64,000 bases of DNA from Adineta steineri (taxonomy: Eukaryota > Rotifera > Eurotatoria > Adinetida > Adinetidae), in the NCBI GenBank assembly GCA_905250115.1, contig CAJNOI010000317.1:1-64000 (forward strand). Direction: 5' to 3'. The notes under the pieces were generated by a model that was not told the DNA's origin, made no database searches, and was given only the letters and a program-made list of their open reading frames with translations. The position numbers and the translations under genes are program-made. This document shows, one piece after another, positions 13,310 to 25,450 of this stretch (the stretch's first letter is position 1; the number at the start of each line of letters is the position of its first letter).

Positions 13310-15385
13310 ATGTCCACCCAATCATTTGATATTCCAACAATTGAAATAAAAGATAATGAAATGAAAGATTTATTAAAATATCTTTATCAAAATGAACCAT
13401 TATTAAAAGAAAATGGTGCAATAAAATTAATTCCAACATCAAATTTTAAAAATCTATTAAAAAAAACACCAATAAATGTTCCATTATGTTCAACAATTCA
13501 ACAAGTTAAACAAATTGATAAGGAAAATTTCATTTACTCAATAAAAACAAATTCATTGAAAGAAAATAAAGAAATTCCAAAAGAAAATAATTTAATAAAT
13601 GATGAAATGTTTTGGTTATTATTACCAAATGGTTCAAATACACAACATATCTCAAGTATTTCTCAAATTAATTCACAATCATTATTTTTAAAACGTGTTC
13701 AACGTGATCAATTTGATTTTCATCAATTACCTTTTCAATCACTTTTGAAATTATCTGGAAAAGAATTTTGTAATCAATATTCTTCAACATTAATCAAAGC
13801 ACATGGACCTGCTGCAATATTTCCTTTATCATCAAATAAACAAAATCTTTGTCAATTAAATTATCATCATGAAGGTGGGATTCGCTATTGGTATATAATT
13901 CCATCAGAAGAAAGAAAAAAATTTGAAATTTTATTTAAAGAAGATCATTCATCAATATGTTTGGAACATGATCAAATATTAATTGATCCATTATTATTTC
14001 AAAAATATGAAATAAAATATAAAAGAATAATTCAAAATCAAAATGAAATTCTTATTTTATCTGGAGGAATTCTTTCACAAAGTTTTAGTCAAGATGAAAT
14101 CCTATGTGAATCAATTCATTTTGGTTTACCATCTTGTTTTTATAATGAATTTACTGTAAATTCTTCATTATGTCAATGTAAATTATCTTCAAGTTCAAAT
14201 CAAGATCAATCAATTGATATGAATTTATATAATGATGAAACAATTCAAGGATATATTCAAAAATATCTTCAACTCAATATTCATCAAAGTAATTTCTTTT
14301 TATTTAAAAATATTTTTAAAAAATTTATTTATTTATTTATTTAGATGAAGATTCTACATTAGATAAAAATACATCATTTCTTATTAATATTAATGAGTAA
14401 GTTTCTATTTGAAAGATTGATGCAAAGAAATAAATAAATTGAATATTTAGAGAAGATTTTTTAATGGATACTTCGAATACATCAATGACATTTACACAAA
14501 TTCATAATCAAACTGATTTTAATGAATTATTTTCATCAGAAGATATTCGCATAGATAATAATCAATCTGTATCTTTAACTTCTGAACAAATATTAAATAT
14601 TCTTGATATACCATTATCATCATCATCTAATGAACAATCAATAAATGAAGAAATTGATTTAAAAAATAAGAAATTATCAGTAAGTTTACATATTTTACTC
14701 ATTCTTTTATATTTAAAATCTGCATAATAAATAGAGAATAACAAATGACAATGAATTTATCATAAAAAAGAACAATAATCAATGTGAAATAGATCTAAAG
14801 AAAATCTTATATTTATCAAATTTAAATAAACAAATAACAAAAATTGATCTTCGAAATTATTTTATTGGTTCAACAAAAATTATTTTCAAACAAAGTCAAT
14901 TACCACCATATCTTAATTACGCATTTATATTTCATCGTACAAATCTTCAAGCTGAATATAATCGAAAACGAGTAATTAGTTCTTTACCGTTTGGATCCAA
15001 TTGTCAAATAGAATTTGTTAAAAATCTCGATGAACTTTCAAATGAAAATAAAGTTAATGAAAATTGGAATATTGTGGTTAAAAAAATACCTGAAAATGTT
15101 ACTGAAAATGATTTAAAGAATTTATTTTCTAATTCAAATCAAATTAAATATATTCCACCAAAAATTGTTCAAAAATCAAATAGAAATCAGAAAATTTTAT
15201 TTGGGTAAATATTTCGATTTAAAATATTTTAATTATTAACATTTTCTTTATGATTTAGATATGCATTTTTATCTTTTACAAATACTGAACAAGTTGATGA
15301 AGTTATGAACAATGCTGATAAATATCAAATAAATAATCAACCATTGATTTTATCTTATTATAGTAAAATAAAAGCTAATAAATAA
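13310..15385 (+). CDS. KDM4-like JmjN/JmjC pseudo-demethylase fused to two RRM domains
   Basis: Five exons join in frame: 13310-14288, 14345-14396, 14451-14679, 14735-15204 and 15259-15385, giving 618 residues. The first exon starts with a JmjN-like segment (IPTIEI, then GAIKLIPTSNFK and STIQQV, residues about 9-70). A JmjC-like segment follows (LCQLNYHHEGGIRYWYIIPS, about 183-202). Aligned by eye with the KDM4 family, the iron ligands His, Glu and His are replaced by Ser, Asn and Leu, so hydroxylase activity is unlikely. Exons 4-5 encode two RNA-recognition motifs: RRM1 with ILYLSNLN and NYAFIF, and RRM2 with WNIVVKKIP and GYAFLSF. KDM4 proteins normally carry PHD and Tudor domains at this end, so the RRM pairing is odd. 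The introns are short (54-56 bases) with canonical borders, and no internal stop occurs. A role in binding chromatin or RNA is inference. Confidence 0.75.
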
Positions 15386-18300
15386 TTTTTTACATAGTTT
15401 TTTCTATGTTATATTATTGTAGTGAATTGTTATAAATATTTTTTAAAAAAATAAATTAGAAGAATCTCGAATTTTAGTAGAGAATATTCGAAATAATTCA
15501 AAAGAAAGATATTGACTTACCATTATGTTGTATAATCTATTTAAATGCATTGGTGAATATAAGAGCTGTGTATTAGAGATGATACGAAACAAAGTATTTC
15601 ATATCTTACTGCATATAAAATTGATTTATTTTAATACGATAATTATCTACTATAATTCGTGTTATGATTTTCAGTGGAGATATATTTTGCCGGTTAGGCT
15701 TTCAAAAAGAATTCTTAAATAAATAGACACATCTCATTCAGAAACAAATCGGTAATGAAACGCGTAGTATATGCAAATTACCCTTATAAATAAAAAAATT
15801 ATTTCATCGTCACATCGAAATCAGATACTTAACGCATTTTGCTAGATAAAAAAATCATAAAAAGTAGGGAATGAACTAGTTCGCGTACGAGAGACTAAAT
15901 AGATGACTCGTTCAAAAGTATTGCCGTGATATTTCTATCTTGATCAATTTTAAGAAATTTAACATATCCAGAATGATTTCATTTTTTTCGAATATTAGAC
16001 CTGTCGATACTTTTAAGCTTTCTATCAAAGCATGAGACTAGTACGTTCTTGTGGAAGCTCATATTCTAAGAAGTAAATTTAGAACTTAAAATTTGAAATG
16101 GTCCAAGAATTGCCTTTTATCTACAAAAATCCAAAATAAGATTTTCAGAAAGTTTAGTATTCGATTTTTTTGATTTGAAAAAGTTATTTTCGTAGGAAAT
16201 CAACGTCAGATTCATAATTGTGCGGATATTGGCACTTCTCCTTCATTCTTTTGTTTGTATGTGTCCTTATAGTAGTCTATCCTTTGTTTCGTAACCGTAC
16301 AGTCGGTCTCTTCGATATATCCTTCAATAGTGTCCTTATTTTATTATTCTTATTATTCTGTTATAACTCCTTTATCGATATACACGATATATCCTTGTTA
16401 GACTAGTACATATACTTTTACCGTATATGATGAGTGTAGGCTGCATTTCCATCTTATATCTTTCATAAAGCTACAGCCACACAGTTGATGCATTATCACC
16501 ACCATCTCTATAGTCTTCTCTTTCAGCCATTTTTCGTTACAATAATCAACATTAAAAACTACATCTGATAGTCTATTTAGAACTAATGAATTGTTTTCGA
16601 TGATCTTTTATTACGTCTCAAAGAATTAATCAACTCGTCCAGGCAGGTTATAATTCTCATTTAGATTTGCTTTTGCTAAGTAGTAATGACTATGAACAGC
16701 AATGATACTAAAATCAACAGTTTTTTTACAAAAATTCCACCCTTTTGAAGAAGATAATAATTATAATAAAATATATTAGTATATAAATAACAAAGACCGT
16801 AGATAGTAAATGTATTTTATTAAAATATATTCGTTTACATATCTATTCAGAAGACGAGTATAAATATTTTGTCATTCGCTTGTTTGCCTGAGATCATTGT
16901 CGTATTCTAACAGATTAGTAATATTTAAAAAAACGATAGATCTCTTTGAGGTGGTTGATGATAACTTATAATCTGCTGTTATAGTCTATGAGAATAGCTT
17001 GTTGTTTTTGAAAGAGATCCAACTTATAGAGCAGAAAAATTACAAATATCAGATGGCCTGATGGCTTGTCGACAATTCTGCTGGATCGAAATATAGTAAG
17101 ATCGCATTAAGAAATTTGTCTCGTGAAGCTTTAAATGTCGCATCTCTAATATGAAAAATAAAAATATAACTTACTTTACAATGCAACTGGTATAATGAAT
17201 TTGTTTCATAAATCAACAAAGTAGAACATGGTAAATATAGAAAACTAATATTTTGATATATATCTTTGAGTAATATCGAAAATAAATGAGAGAAAAAAGG
17301 TACAGCAACTATAGAGACGATAATAAATGTTGCTCATTTATTGAGTTTGAGGGTTATATATGCAATACCTACCAATGATCATTCTCACCTTCACACTATA
17401 ATCAAATTAGTGATGAAAAGCTCAGTAATTGGACTAAGAACTCTCAGAAATTTAACAGGAGCATAAGCATACGAAAAATCGTTATTGATACAGAATCAGG
17501 TTATTCGAAAGTCAGAGAAGAATCTAATAAAACGTTTAAATCTCGAAAGATTCTATCAGAATTTTCTACTACACCATATATCCACTTTAGTAAGAATCAT
17601 TAAGAATTGAGTTACAAATTAATCAGTTGATTAACATCGACGGCTAAACTGTACGACTTCCACTTCTAAATATAAGTATTATAATATGAATGTCTGAACA
17701 TTTATCAATTGATTTTATATAATCTTCTTCTACCACCAAGAATATATATCCGTCGTATTATAGCGGTTCATTCAGAACAAAAACTTTATTTCAAGGTTGT
17801 CATTTTCTTGTACAATTGTACTTTATTTCGTTTAATTTGAAAAAAATAAAATTGATACATAGAATCAAAGAAATTCTGTATTTACTTCTTATTATATAAT
17901 TGTTACATAGCTGGTATGCTTAGTTTTTCTCTTAGTAGATACGCGGACTCGTTTTTCATAAGCTAAATGACCTATATGGATATATCGCAAATAAAGGTAG
18001 CTCTTCAAAAATTATGGCATCAAAATCGAATTTAAATAGAAGAAATAAATGTAGAATATGTAATGAAAATCTTATATTTTAGTAATAATAATGGAAATTT
18101 TCGATCCTTATCGATCATTATCAACCAGAAATTATAAATAAAATGAAGTTATAACTACATTTATTTTCGTCTATTTAAATTTGAATTAAATTTCATGTTT
18201 TCATTATTATTTTTCATACATTATTATTTTCAAAATCGAAAATATTGTAATATAATTATGCTAGATTTCTTTCTATTAAGTCATTGTAAACAATTTAAAA

Positions 18301-18493
18301 ACGAAATTATTTTCATTTTTATAAATTTAATAGAAATGAGAGTGAATTTTTAGTTAGAAAATGAGATATCATATAAAGTTGAACGGTATTTATCTTAACT
18401 TATTTAAGAATTTATTGAACTCAATATCAAAACTTGATGCAGAATGATATATATAATATCGACTTCTGTTTTATTCAGAAAAATAAGATCTCA
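15386..18493. other. Gene-free stretch, start of the repeat-rich zone
   Basis: No coding region was recognised. The frames at 15525-15722 and 16218-16406 are short and have no domain. The stretch is slightly less AT-rich and more irregular than 1.6-13 kb. An inverted pair lies near 18030-18185 (TTTAAATAGAAGAAATAAA on the left, its near complement on the right), suggesting a degraded foldback element. Confidence 0.5.
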
Positions 18494-19473
18494 CGAGGGA
18501 ACCGTCCCAACTGTCCAATCGCTTTTCAGTTCGGGTCCCGTGCATAAAGTAGACCCCAGTAAGGTATGAAAAATCCCAAAAGGATAAGGGCCGCTAGGCC
18601 TTCTGTCCCGAGTTATAGGCACAGTGGCGGATTTAAGGGGGGGGGGGGCGATCGCCCCCACTTCCGGATTTTTTTTGATTTCTTACAGCAAAAATGAACG
18701 AAAAAATAGGTTCACACTACTTCGGTTGGACTTAAAAAATAGCTTTTAACCAAAATCGCCCCCCCCTCCATACTCAAAAAAAAAATCCCCCACCTCCTCC
18801 CCAGGTATCGCTCCTCCATACTCAAAAACAAAAAAATCACCCACCCCCTCCCGAGGTATCGCTCTCCCATACTCAAAAACAAAAAAATCCCCCTCCCCAT
18901 CCCGAGGTATTGCCCCTCCACACTCAAAAAGAAAAATCGCCCCCCCCCCTTCCAAAATCCTAGATCCGCCACTGTATAGGCAATATACTGAAATTTTAGC
19001 CTGTGACAGGGTATGTAGAAATAAATCGAATGGCGGTATTTCGACCTGAGATTTTGTCCACAGTGAGGTCTATATGTGACTAGAATACCCTGAAAATTTC
19101 AGCTAAAAAGAACGTTTCCTTCTCGAGATATTACAGTCTAAAAAACAGAAAATTCTAGTGTCTTTCGTGGGATATAGGTGATTTTCTGAGACTTTAATAT
19201 CTCGAGAAGGAAACGTTCTTTTTAGCTGAAATTTTCAGGGTATTCTAGTCACATATAGACCTCACTGTGGACAAAATCTCAGGTCGAAATACCGCCATTC
19301 GATTTATTTCTACATACCTTGTCATAGGCTAAAATTTCAATATATTGCCTATAACTCGGGACAGAAGGCCTAGCGGCCCTTATCCTTTTGGGGTTTTTCA
19401 TACCTTACTGGGGTCTACTTTATGCACGGGACCCGAACTGAAAAGCGATTGGACAGTTGCGACGGTTCCCTCG
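18494..19473. mobile_element. Large palindromic foldback element, interrupted by a hAT-like insertion
   Basis: The two arms are near-perfect inverted copies. The left arm starts CGAGGGAACCGTCCCAACTG and the right arm ends with the matching complement of CGAGGGAACCGTC. The arms meet near 19170. The left arm contains an extra 353-base element plus one 8-base duplication (18622-18982), absent from the right arm. Without it, the element is about 620 bases and almost entirely palindromic. No open frame is present and no clear target duplication of the whole element was found, so the superfamily is unknown. Confidence 0.85.
18622..18974. mobile_element. hAT-like MITE (CAGTGGCGG ends) with 8-bp target duplication
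   Basis: The ends are CAGTGGCGGATTTA and, in reverse complement, CAGTGGCGGATCTA. They are flanked by the 8-base direct repeat TATAGGCA at 18614-18621 and 18975-18982. The opposite arm of the host palindrome has a single uninterrupted TTGCCTATAA (19345-19354), the empty site. Eight-base duplications and CAG-starting ends are typical of hAT elements. The right half contains three to four tandem copies of a roughly 62-base unit rich in CATACTCAAAAAC and C-runs. It encodes no transposase. Confidence 0.93.
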
Positions 19474-20622
19474 TCAGCTAATCTTGTGATCAGTATCAGA
19501 AGTTATTATTTTGTAGTTGAAATTTAAATATTTTTCTTCAAATCATTTAAATATCTTTGATTATGCTAAAAAGAGTCCTTTTTGCATATCTCGGATTAGA
19601 CTTCTGCCTATTCCTTAAATCTGACAAACTCTTTTGTGTTCATATCAAGATTCAACAAGTGTCAGAGATCTATAAGGAAGAGAGTATATGATAGATGTTT
19701 TTAAAAACTCGTCAATTTATTTGATAGAATAAAATTCATACAGGACGCAGTGGATCTATATCTTCTGCGAAACTATTTGTAGCTATTCTAAAGGCCTTTG
19801 ACTATACCGACAATTTTTAACTATATATTTTTTTAGAAGATCTGTAGCTTTACGTGAATCAGGTCTTAATTATAATACAAAAGAAGGTTAAAGTAGTAGT
19901 CGTTCACTAAGGACATCTATTTTACAGAAAAAGAAGGAATAAAGGAGTCAATATGAAAATGTTATATTTATCAAAAATAACACATGCTCTGTTTTTATTT
20001 AAAACTAGGATCTAACTGATTGCCATCATTTTACAATTTCATACAATATAATTGCTTGATATATTTTCTAAGAATATCATGGATTTACCGATATCCAAGA
20101 GTCATATTCATCATAAAAGCAAACATGTAGGATGAGTCACCTATTTGATCATCTATATGATATACAACGAAAAATAGAAGCACATACGCTTTCGTTCGTT
20201 TCGTTATACTTCAATGATTTTACCTTTTTTCTTTATATTCACGATTGTATAGTCGATATTTCGTAACGCAGCATTTTCATTCGAAACAAAATCAAGAGTG
20301 TCGATAGTATGCGTTGAATAGCAAGTTAATGTTAAAAACGATGTCGAAACGCGTCTGCTGTACAATGTGTTCCAACTATTAATTCAACGTTATATCTATT
20401 TGATATACTCATTGCGGGTAAATATTTCAAATATCATAAATAAATAGTAAGATAAGATTTTCTTTTTCTTTGCAACTATCCGTTTTGAAAAGTTGTTTCA
20501 AAATTGTATTGATCGATTTCGAGCAGTTTACTGATTTAGCTTTAATAGATAATTACATATGTTTTCAAAACAGATTTTCAGTAATGTTCGTCTTATCTTT
20601 AATACTTGGAAATGTTTCATAA
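19474..20622. other. Gene-free stretch
   Basis: No coding region, RNA gene or inverted repeat could be supported between the foldback element and the ACCGGT-rich element. Confidence 0.5.
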
Positions 20623-21182
20623 TAGAGATGCAAAAGTGACGAAAACTGGCTCACCGTTAACCATAGCGAAACGATAACCGTTCGAACCGGTGAAACGATA
20701 ATCATTTAGACCGGTGAGACGGTGAAGTGATAACCGTTCGGGCCGCTTAAACGATAACTGCTTGGACCGGTGAAGCGGTGACGATTAATCGGTTTAACGG
20801 TGAAAGCCGGCAAACGCCTTAAAACCTACGGTGAAGATCGATACTTTGGCACCATTACTTACCGTTTTTCTAAAGGAGTATGAATTAGTTAATATACGGG
20901 TATTCGCCGTAGGTTTTAAACCGTTTACCAGCTTTCACCGTTAGACCGATTAATCGGCACCGTTTCATCGGTTCAAGCGGTTATCGTTTCACCGGTCTAA
21001 ACGGTTATCGCTTCACTGGTCTAAAGGGTTATCGTTCCACCGTCACACCGGTCTACAGGATTACCGTTTCGCCGTTTCATTGTTTCGAACGGTTATCGTT
21101 TCACCGGCCTAAACGGTTACCGTTCCACCGTATCACCGGTTTGCCGGTATAGCGATTAATGATGGTCACCGTTGCATCCCTA
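20623..21182. mobile_element. hAT-like MITE filled with degenerate ACCGGT/AACGGTTATCG words
   Basis: The ends are TAGAGATGCAA and, in reverse complement, TAGGGATGCAACGGTGACC. The flanks TTTCATAA (20615-20622) and TTTAATAA (21183-21190) match at 7 of 8 bases, consistent with an aged 8-base hAT target duplication. Both arms consist of many degenerate copies of words such as AACCGTT, ACCGGTC and CGGTTATCG in inverted orientation, so the element can fold into a long hairpin. No open frame is present. Confidence 0.75.
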
Positions 21183-21268
21183 TTTAATAACATTAAATTC
21201 TTCGGCGATGTGAGCTGATAGACATATGATTATTTCACCCTCAATGTAGTCATTTAACTTTATAGTGG

Positions 21269-21455
21269 TGGCGGTTCCAAGGGTAGGCTGGGGTGGGCTC
21301 AGCCCACCCTGAAATTTTTTCAGATCCTAAAAAGACCAATGATAGTCTATGTGAGTATATCCAACTGGAAATTGACTAGGCCTGAGCCCACCCTGTTTTG
21401 AAATTTATTAGGTCTGAACTCATTCTAGTCAAGAATCCTGGCGCCGCCGCTACCC
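21269..21455. mobile_element. Short hAT-like MITE with GGCGGYKCC ends
   Basis: An 8-base direct repeat TATAGTGG lies at 21261-21268 and 21456-21463. The inner ends are inverted: TGGCGGTTCCAAGG on the left, and CGGCGGCGCCAGG in the reverse complement of the right. Inside, GGGTGGGCTCAGCCCACCC forms a small hairpin, and GAGCCCACCCTG recurs. The short length and the absence of a frame mark it as non-autonomous. Confidence 0.65.
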
Positions 21456-21463
21456 TATAGTGG

Positions 21464-23042
21464 AAAAAGAAGAAGTTTTGAAATTACCGTGAGAAAGAGA
21501 AGTAAATCTAACAGGAAAATGATGAAATTCAAATATTCAAATTATCTCTTTAACTGATGACAACTAACAACCAGTGTATACGTCTTACGTGCAATCATAA
21601 ACTTCTATCTATGATTTAGAGTTTTCTAGTTAAGATTCGATTTTTGAAAGATATACAATTGCACGGAGAAATGCTCTCGATCGTATTATGACTACACCGC
21701 ACTATTATAAAATGTAACACATGTATAAATTTTATTTTTAGTATCGACATAAGAAAAATAAATACAGGATACTTGAAAATATCATTGGTCTCAACACAAC
21801 AGTCACACATCACGGTATACAATAAAAGTAATTGACTGCTACATTGTTAATCTAAGTCCAAACATATATTTTAACAATTGCCGCCTTTAAGACTGCTTGA
21901 AATTGATTTCTACCAAATCTTCAAAACTAAACAAACGGCAAATTTGGCAAATGTTCGATCTATAAGCAAATCTTCATATTTTTGCAATAATCGACTTTGT
22001 ATTTGGAAACATAAGTAAAAATTCAAATAGTATTAGGTTCGTACTGAGAATTTTAGAATATTACAAGATCGTGACTAGCATATACTATGAGAAACATTCT
22101 AATATGCTTACTACTAACAGACGGTGATGTGATATCCGAGATATGGATAACCTGGGANNNNNNNNNNCTACTAACAGACGGTGATGTGATATCCGAGATA
22201 TGGATAACCTGGAATCGCTTGTTACTAACAAATATATAAGTCATGTTTCAAAGTATTGGAGGATTCGAATTAATGTAGATTGTTACGGCTTTGACATTAA
22301 GCCACTAAATTATTTTAGATAATTTATGAGTGATCTATATCGGTCGTTTACATAAAAACAGTATAATTGAAAGAGCATGTTTAGTGAACCGGAAATGTTA
22401 TATCCTTTGTGCAGGTTTGTATTAGTTAGTTTGCAAATGAGCTCATATTTTTTGGACCGAATGTCTAGAAGCTTTTTTGCAATTCGATTTTTAACATATT
22501 TTTGGATGGAAAATTTGTTAAAAGTACTTCAAATATGAACTAGTTATTAAAAGGATGAAAATGTCAAAATCGTCAGAAACATAGTTGTGCTCAATTAAAA
22601 TAAAATAGGGCTTGGCCATACATTTCCAAACATGTAGATAATTAATAATTATATAATTATTTTAGTTTATTCATTATTTTGTTTAAAAATTGGAATTATT
22701 AAGTTATAATTCTTGATGAATGGAAAGGAGCTTATAAAAGTCTAATTTTAATGTAATATGGACATGGCCAGTCATCAGTCACCCTTGCGTGCAAAAGGTT
22801 TAAAATCATAGAGATATAATAATTTTTTGTATTAATCAGAGTAGAGTGGTGAAATATTGCTAGACATCATGAGGGTGTGAATGTGTGGGTATGACAAGCT
22901 GCCATGGACTAGTTTTCGACTCAGCTACGAGTCTTGGCAGATGGTCTAGTCAAAATTTCAAATCTGAACTCAAAGAATCCAAATTCTATAGAAAGTTCAT
23001 TGTTTTTTACGAATAGACAGTAGAAATATCTGTTTTATAGTA
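21464..23042. other. Gene-free stretch containing a small assembly gap
   Basis: No gene was recognised. A 10-base N gap lies at 22158-22167, with the same 46 bases on both sides (22111-22156 and 22168-22213). An isolated GAGGGTGTG word lies at 22870. Confidence 0.55.
22158..22167. other. Assembly gap (10 N)
   Basis: The 46 bases before the gap (from CTACTAACAGACGGTGATG) are repeated directly after it. The gap is probably a scaffold join of overlapping contigs or an unresolved short tandem duplication, and not missing sequence. Confidence 0.95.
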
Positions 23043-23425
23043 CCCAGGTCCACCAATCCCGTATTCGGATCCGATCGGATCCTATGCCGGATTCTATCGG
23101 AATCCGACGATCCGACAAAATCCTATAGGATTCCTGGTGACGGAATCACTTCGGATTCCGTTGTGGTCGGATCCCATCGGATCCAACATCGGATCTCACA
23201 ATTTCCAACAAACGAATCTAGACGGATCCGATAGGTGACCATAAGGCCATCATAGAAAATAGCTAAAAACGCCGCTCTTCAAATTTGCAGCAAGTGACTG
23301 AAAATTCTCCGTACGGAATCCGATGCAAATCCGTCACCAGGAATCCTATCGGATTCTGTCGGATGATCGGATGATCGGATCCTATAAGATCCGATCGGAT
23401 CCAATGTTGGATTGGTTGACCTGGG
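23043..23425. mobile_element. MITE-like element with CCCAGGTC ends and GATCCGATCGGAT words
   Basis: The left end is CCCAGGTCCACCAATCC. The reverse complement of the right end is CCCAGGTCAACCAATCC, a match of 16 of 17 bases. Both arms are built of degenerate inverted words such as GGATCCGATCGGATCC and CGGAATCCG. No convincing target duplication was found. A related but more decayed copy lies at 38046-38262. Confidence 0.65.
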
Positions 23426-24130
23426 ATATTGTGTCTGATACATAAATAGATATTGTAACTATAGTTTCGAACTTTCTCGTGGTTCAGGATCTTCAGGTAG
23501 GTCAAGCACTGCAATATTTCATAAACTAAAATGAAGAAGAGAAAATTTCTTTTTGATATTCAATTTAACAACGTAAAGTAAAGGAGAGAATATTTTATTT
23601 ATAGTATGTTGTGCATGATACGTAAAGAGATGCTAAGAATTTAGTGCCCATCTTTCTCAAAAATTAAATCTACAGGTAGCACAAGCACTGCATAAATTTC
23701 TAACAAAGAATGGGTGTGGATATCGATGTGTGATGAATATAATGCGCGTACCCATACACACACCAACCCACCTCTTGTGATCTCTGCAATGTATGATAGT
23801 TTCCTATGCATCTGAATTCTTGCAAAAAAGAACCATCAAGTCGTTTACTTAATTCATCAGCTGATTAAATTGATGACTCGATTTTATCCAAATATGTAGT
23901 CATATTCGAGTTTGCCGCAGAATCAAATTCCTCATGAACTCGTTTGAGTGGGTAGTTAGTCCTACACTGGATGCCGTAAATGAATTATAAAGTAATTCAC
24001 AAAATATAATTACAAAATAATTCAAAATATTTATGAATTATTATATATATATATTTATCTATACCTGTAACTATATACGTGGCTCACCAAGGCCCATGTA
24101 GATAAATCACAGAGTAAAATCAGTCACAGA

Positions 24131-24245
24131 TCTTGAGGGTGTGGGTGTAGACTAAAGAAAATACCCACACCCAGGGGTGGCTCTTGAGGATGAGTGTGGA
24201 TGCGGGTGAGAGTGTTATAATCACACCCACGCCCACACCCAAGAT
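24131..24245. repeat. Two adjacent TGTGGG-type inverted repeats
   Basis: TCTTGAGGGTGTGGGTGTAG pairs with ACCCACACCC ending near 24174. CTCTTGAGGATGAGTGTGG pairs with CACGCCCACACCCAAG ending at 24243. Both start with the conserved (A)TCTTGAGGG border seen in other copies. The second is preceded by CAGGGGTGGC, which resembles a hAT terminus. Confidence 0.7.
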
Positions 24246-24639
24246 TTTTATCAAAAAAAATCAATAAAAACTAGAAAAAAAATCTGTACCGGGCCGGTAG
24301 AAAAATATCTGTTTCGATCGACCGGTCGCCGGTACCGGTTACAACTCCGGTATGTAATATGATTACGTTTTGGATCGACGGAGTAGTACGATAAATATCA
24401 AGACCGAGGGTAGCGGTAACGCTACTCTTGCAATTCGTCACAGCACCTTCATCGCATTTACCTCTAACACATCACATAACCTGGTTCTCTTTTCATTTCT
24501 ATATAAGAGAAAAGGCATGTCTTCTCCATCCACTGATTGTAACAATTCAAAAATTTCGTGATTATATTTTAAAGATTCCTGAAGGGGAGAATCTACAATC
24601 ACTTAATAAAACGATGACTCAACTGATGCACTCGCAGAA

Positions 24640-24683
24640 GGGTGTGGGTGTGGGTGTGCCTAACCACAACACACCTACACCCT
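24640..24683. repeat. TGTGGG-type inverted repeat
   Basis: GGGTGTGGGTGTGGGTGTG is followed after a few bases by the complementary words ACACACCTACACCC. It is a short copy of the same family as at 24131, 26676, 29144, 31509 and 53245. Confidence 0.65.
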
Positions 24684-25450
24684 AGTCCGGATTTTCAGCA
24701 TAAGTCTCACAATGATATAGTGAACACATAGGTGTGTGAAACTGGTCTGGAGTGATTGTTTATAGTGGAGAAACAGACATGCGAAAACGTGATCCTGTCA
24801 CGAAAATGGGATTTCATCGCGACACATATTTCTGCGGCGCAAAGACAGCTTTGAATATTTTTTCCAGGTTTCTTTTTTTTGGATACTGTATCATCTAGTT
24901 TATCAATCTGCTACAAAGCGTGTTTTTTTATCCCTGCTGTTAAATTGAATTTAGCACTTCTGTGCAATTGACTAAACATGACGTTCCGTTTTGTGTGATT
25001 CCGCAACGATGTGTATTTTTGATCGTAAAACACAAACAGCATTGGTAAACCTAAGAAAAACTCTCATACTTTTCAAGAGAAATCAAGCCAACATAGACTG
25101 TATGGAGACGCAGACTTATTGGTTTCCATATGACCGAGTTATAGAAAGCACATGGTAAAAAAACGTCATTCTGCCACGCTGGGACACGCTGAAAAGCCAC
25201 TTAGAAACTTGGATTCCTAGACCTCGAATACCTTTGCTGCCAGTCTGACGTTTGTGTAAAATAAAGTGTTTTTGACCGTTGACGTGCAATATACAAACAA
25301 AGTCATTTTAATTCTTTTCGTATGATCTTCCCTTCAATCGAGAGAATATATTCTATTAGAAACAAATTAACAAAATTTATAAAATTGCAGTATACATAAA
25401 ATGTATGCTACCATTCGAAAGCTGTCTTTCGTCTTCTTCAAATTGACCAC

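Larger units (their letters stand above)
23426..25450. other. Gene-free repeat-rich stretch
   Basis: It holds GGTGTG-type inverted repeats (23711-23775, 24131-24245, 24640-24683) and the right end of an ACCGGT-type element (24282-24349) similar to 35580-35656. The frames at 24370-24685 overlap these repeats and have no domain. No gene could be supported. Confidence 0.5.

Noticed and set aside
13310..14344. Exon 1 of the JmjN/JmjC gene as an active histone demethylase
   Set aside because: All three iron-ligand positions are replaced in the alignment by eye, so catalysis is unlikely.
18712..18972. 86- and 69-residue frames rich in Gly
   Set aside because: They are translations of the tandem 62-base units inside the hAT-like MITE.
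20623..21182. CRISPR-like array of short repeats
   Set aside because: The words are degenerate, unevenly spaced and inverted, and the region has eukaryotic genes with introns; it fits a MITE.
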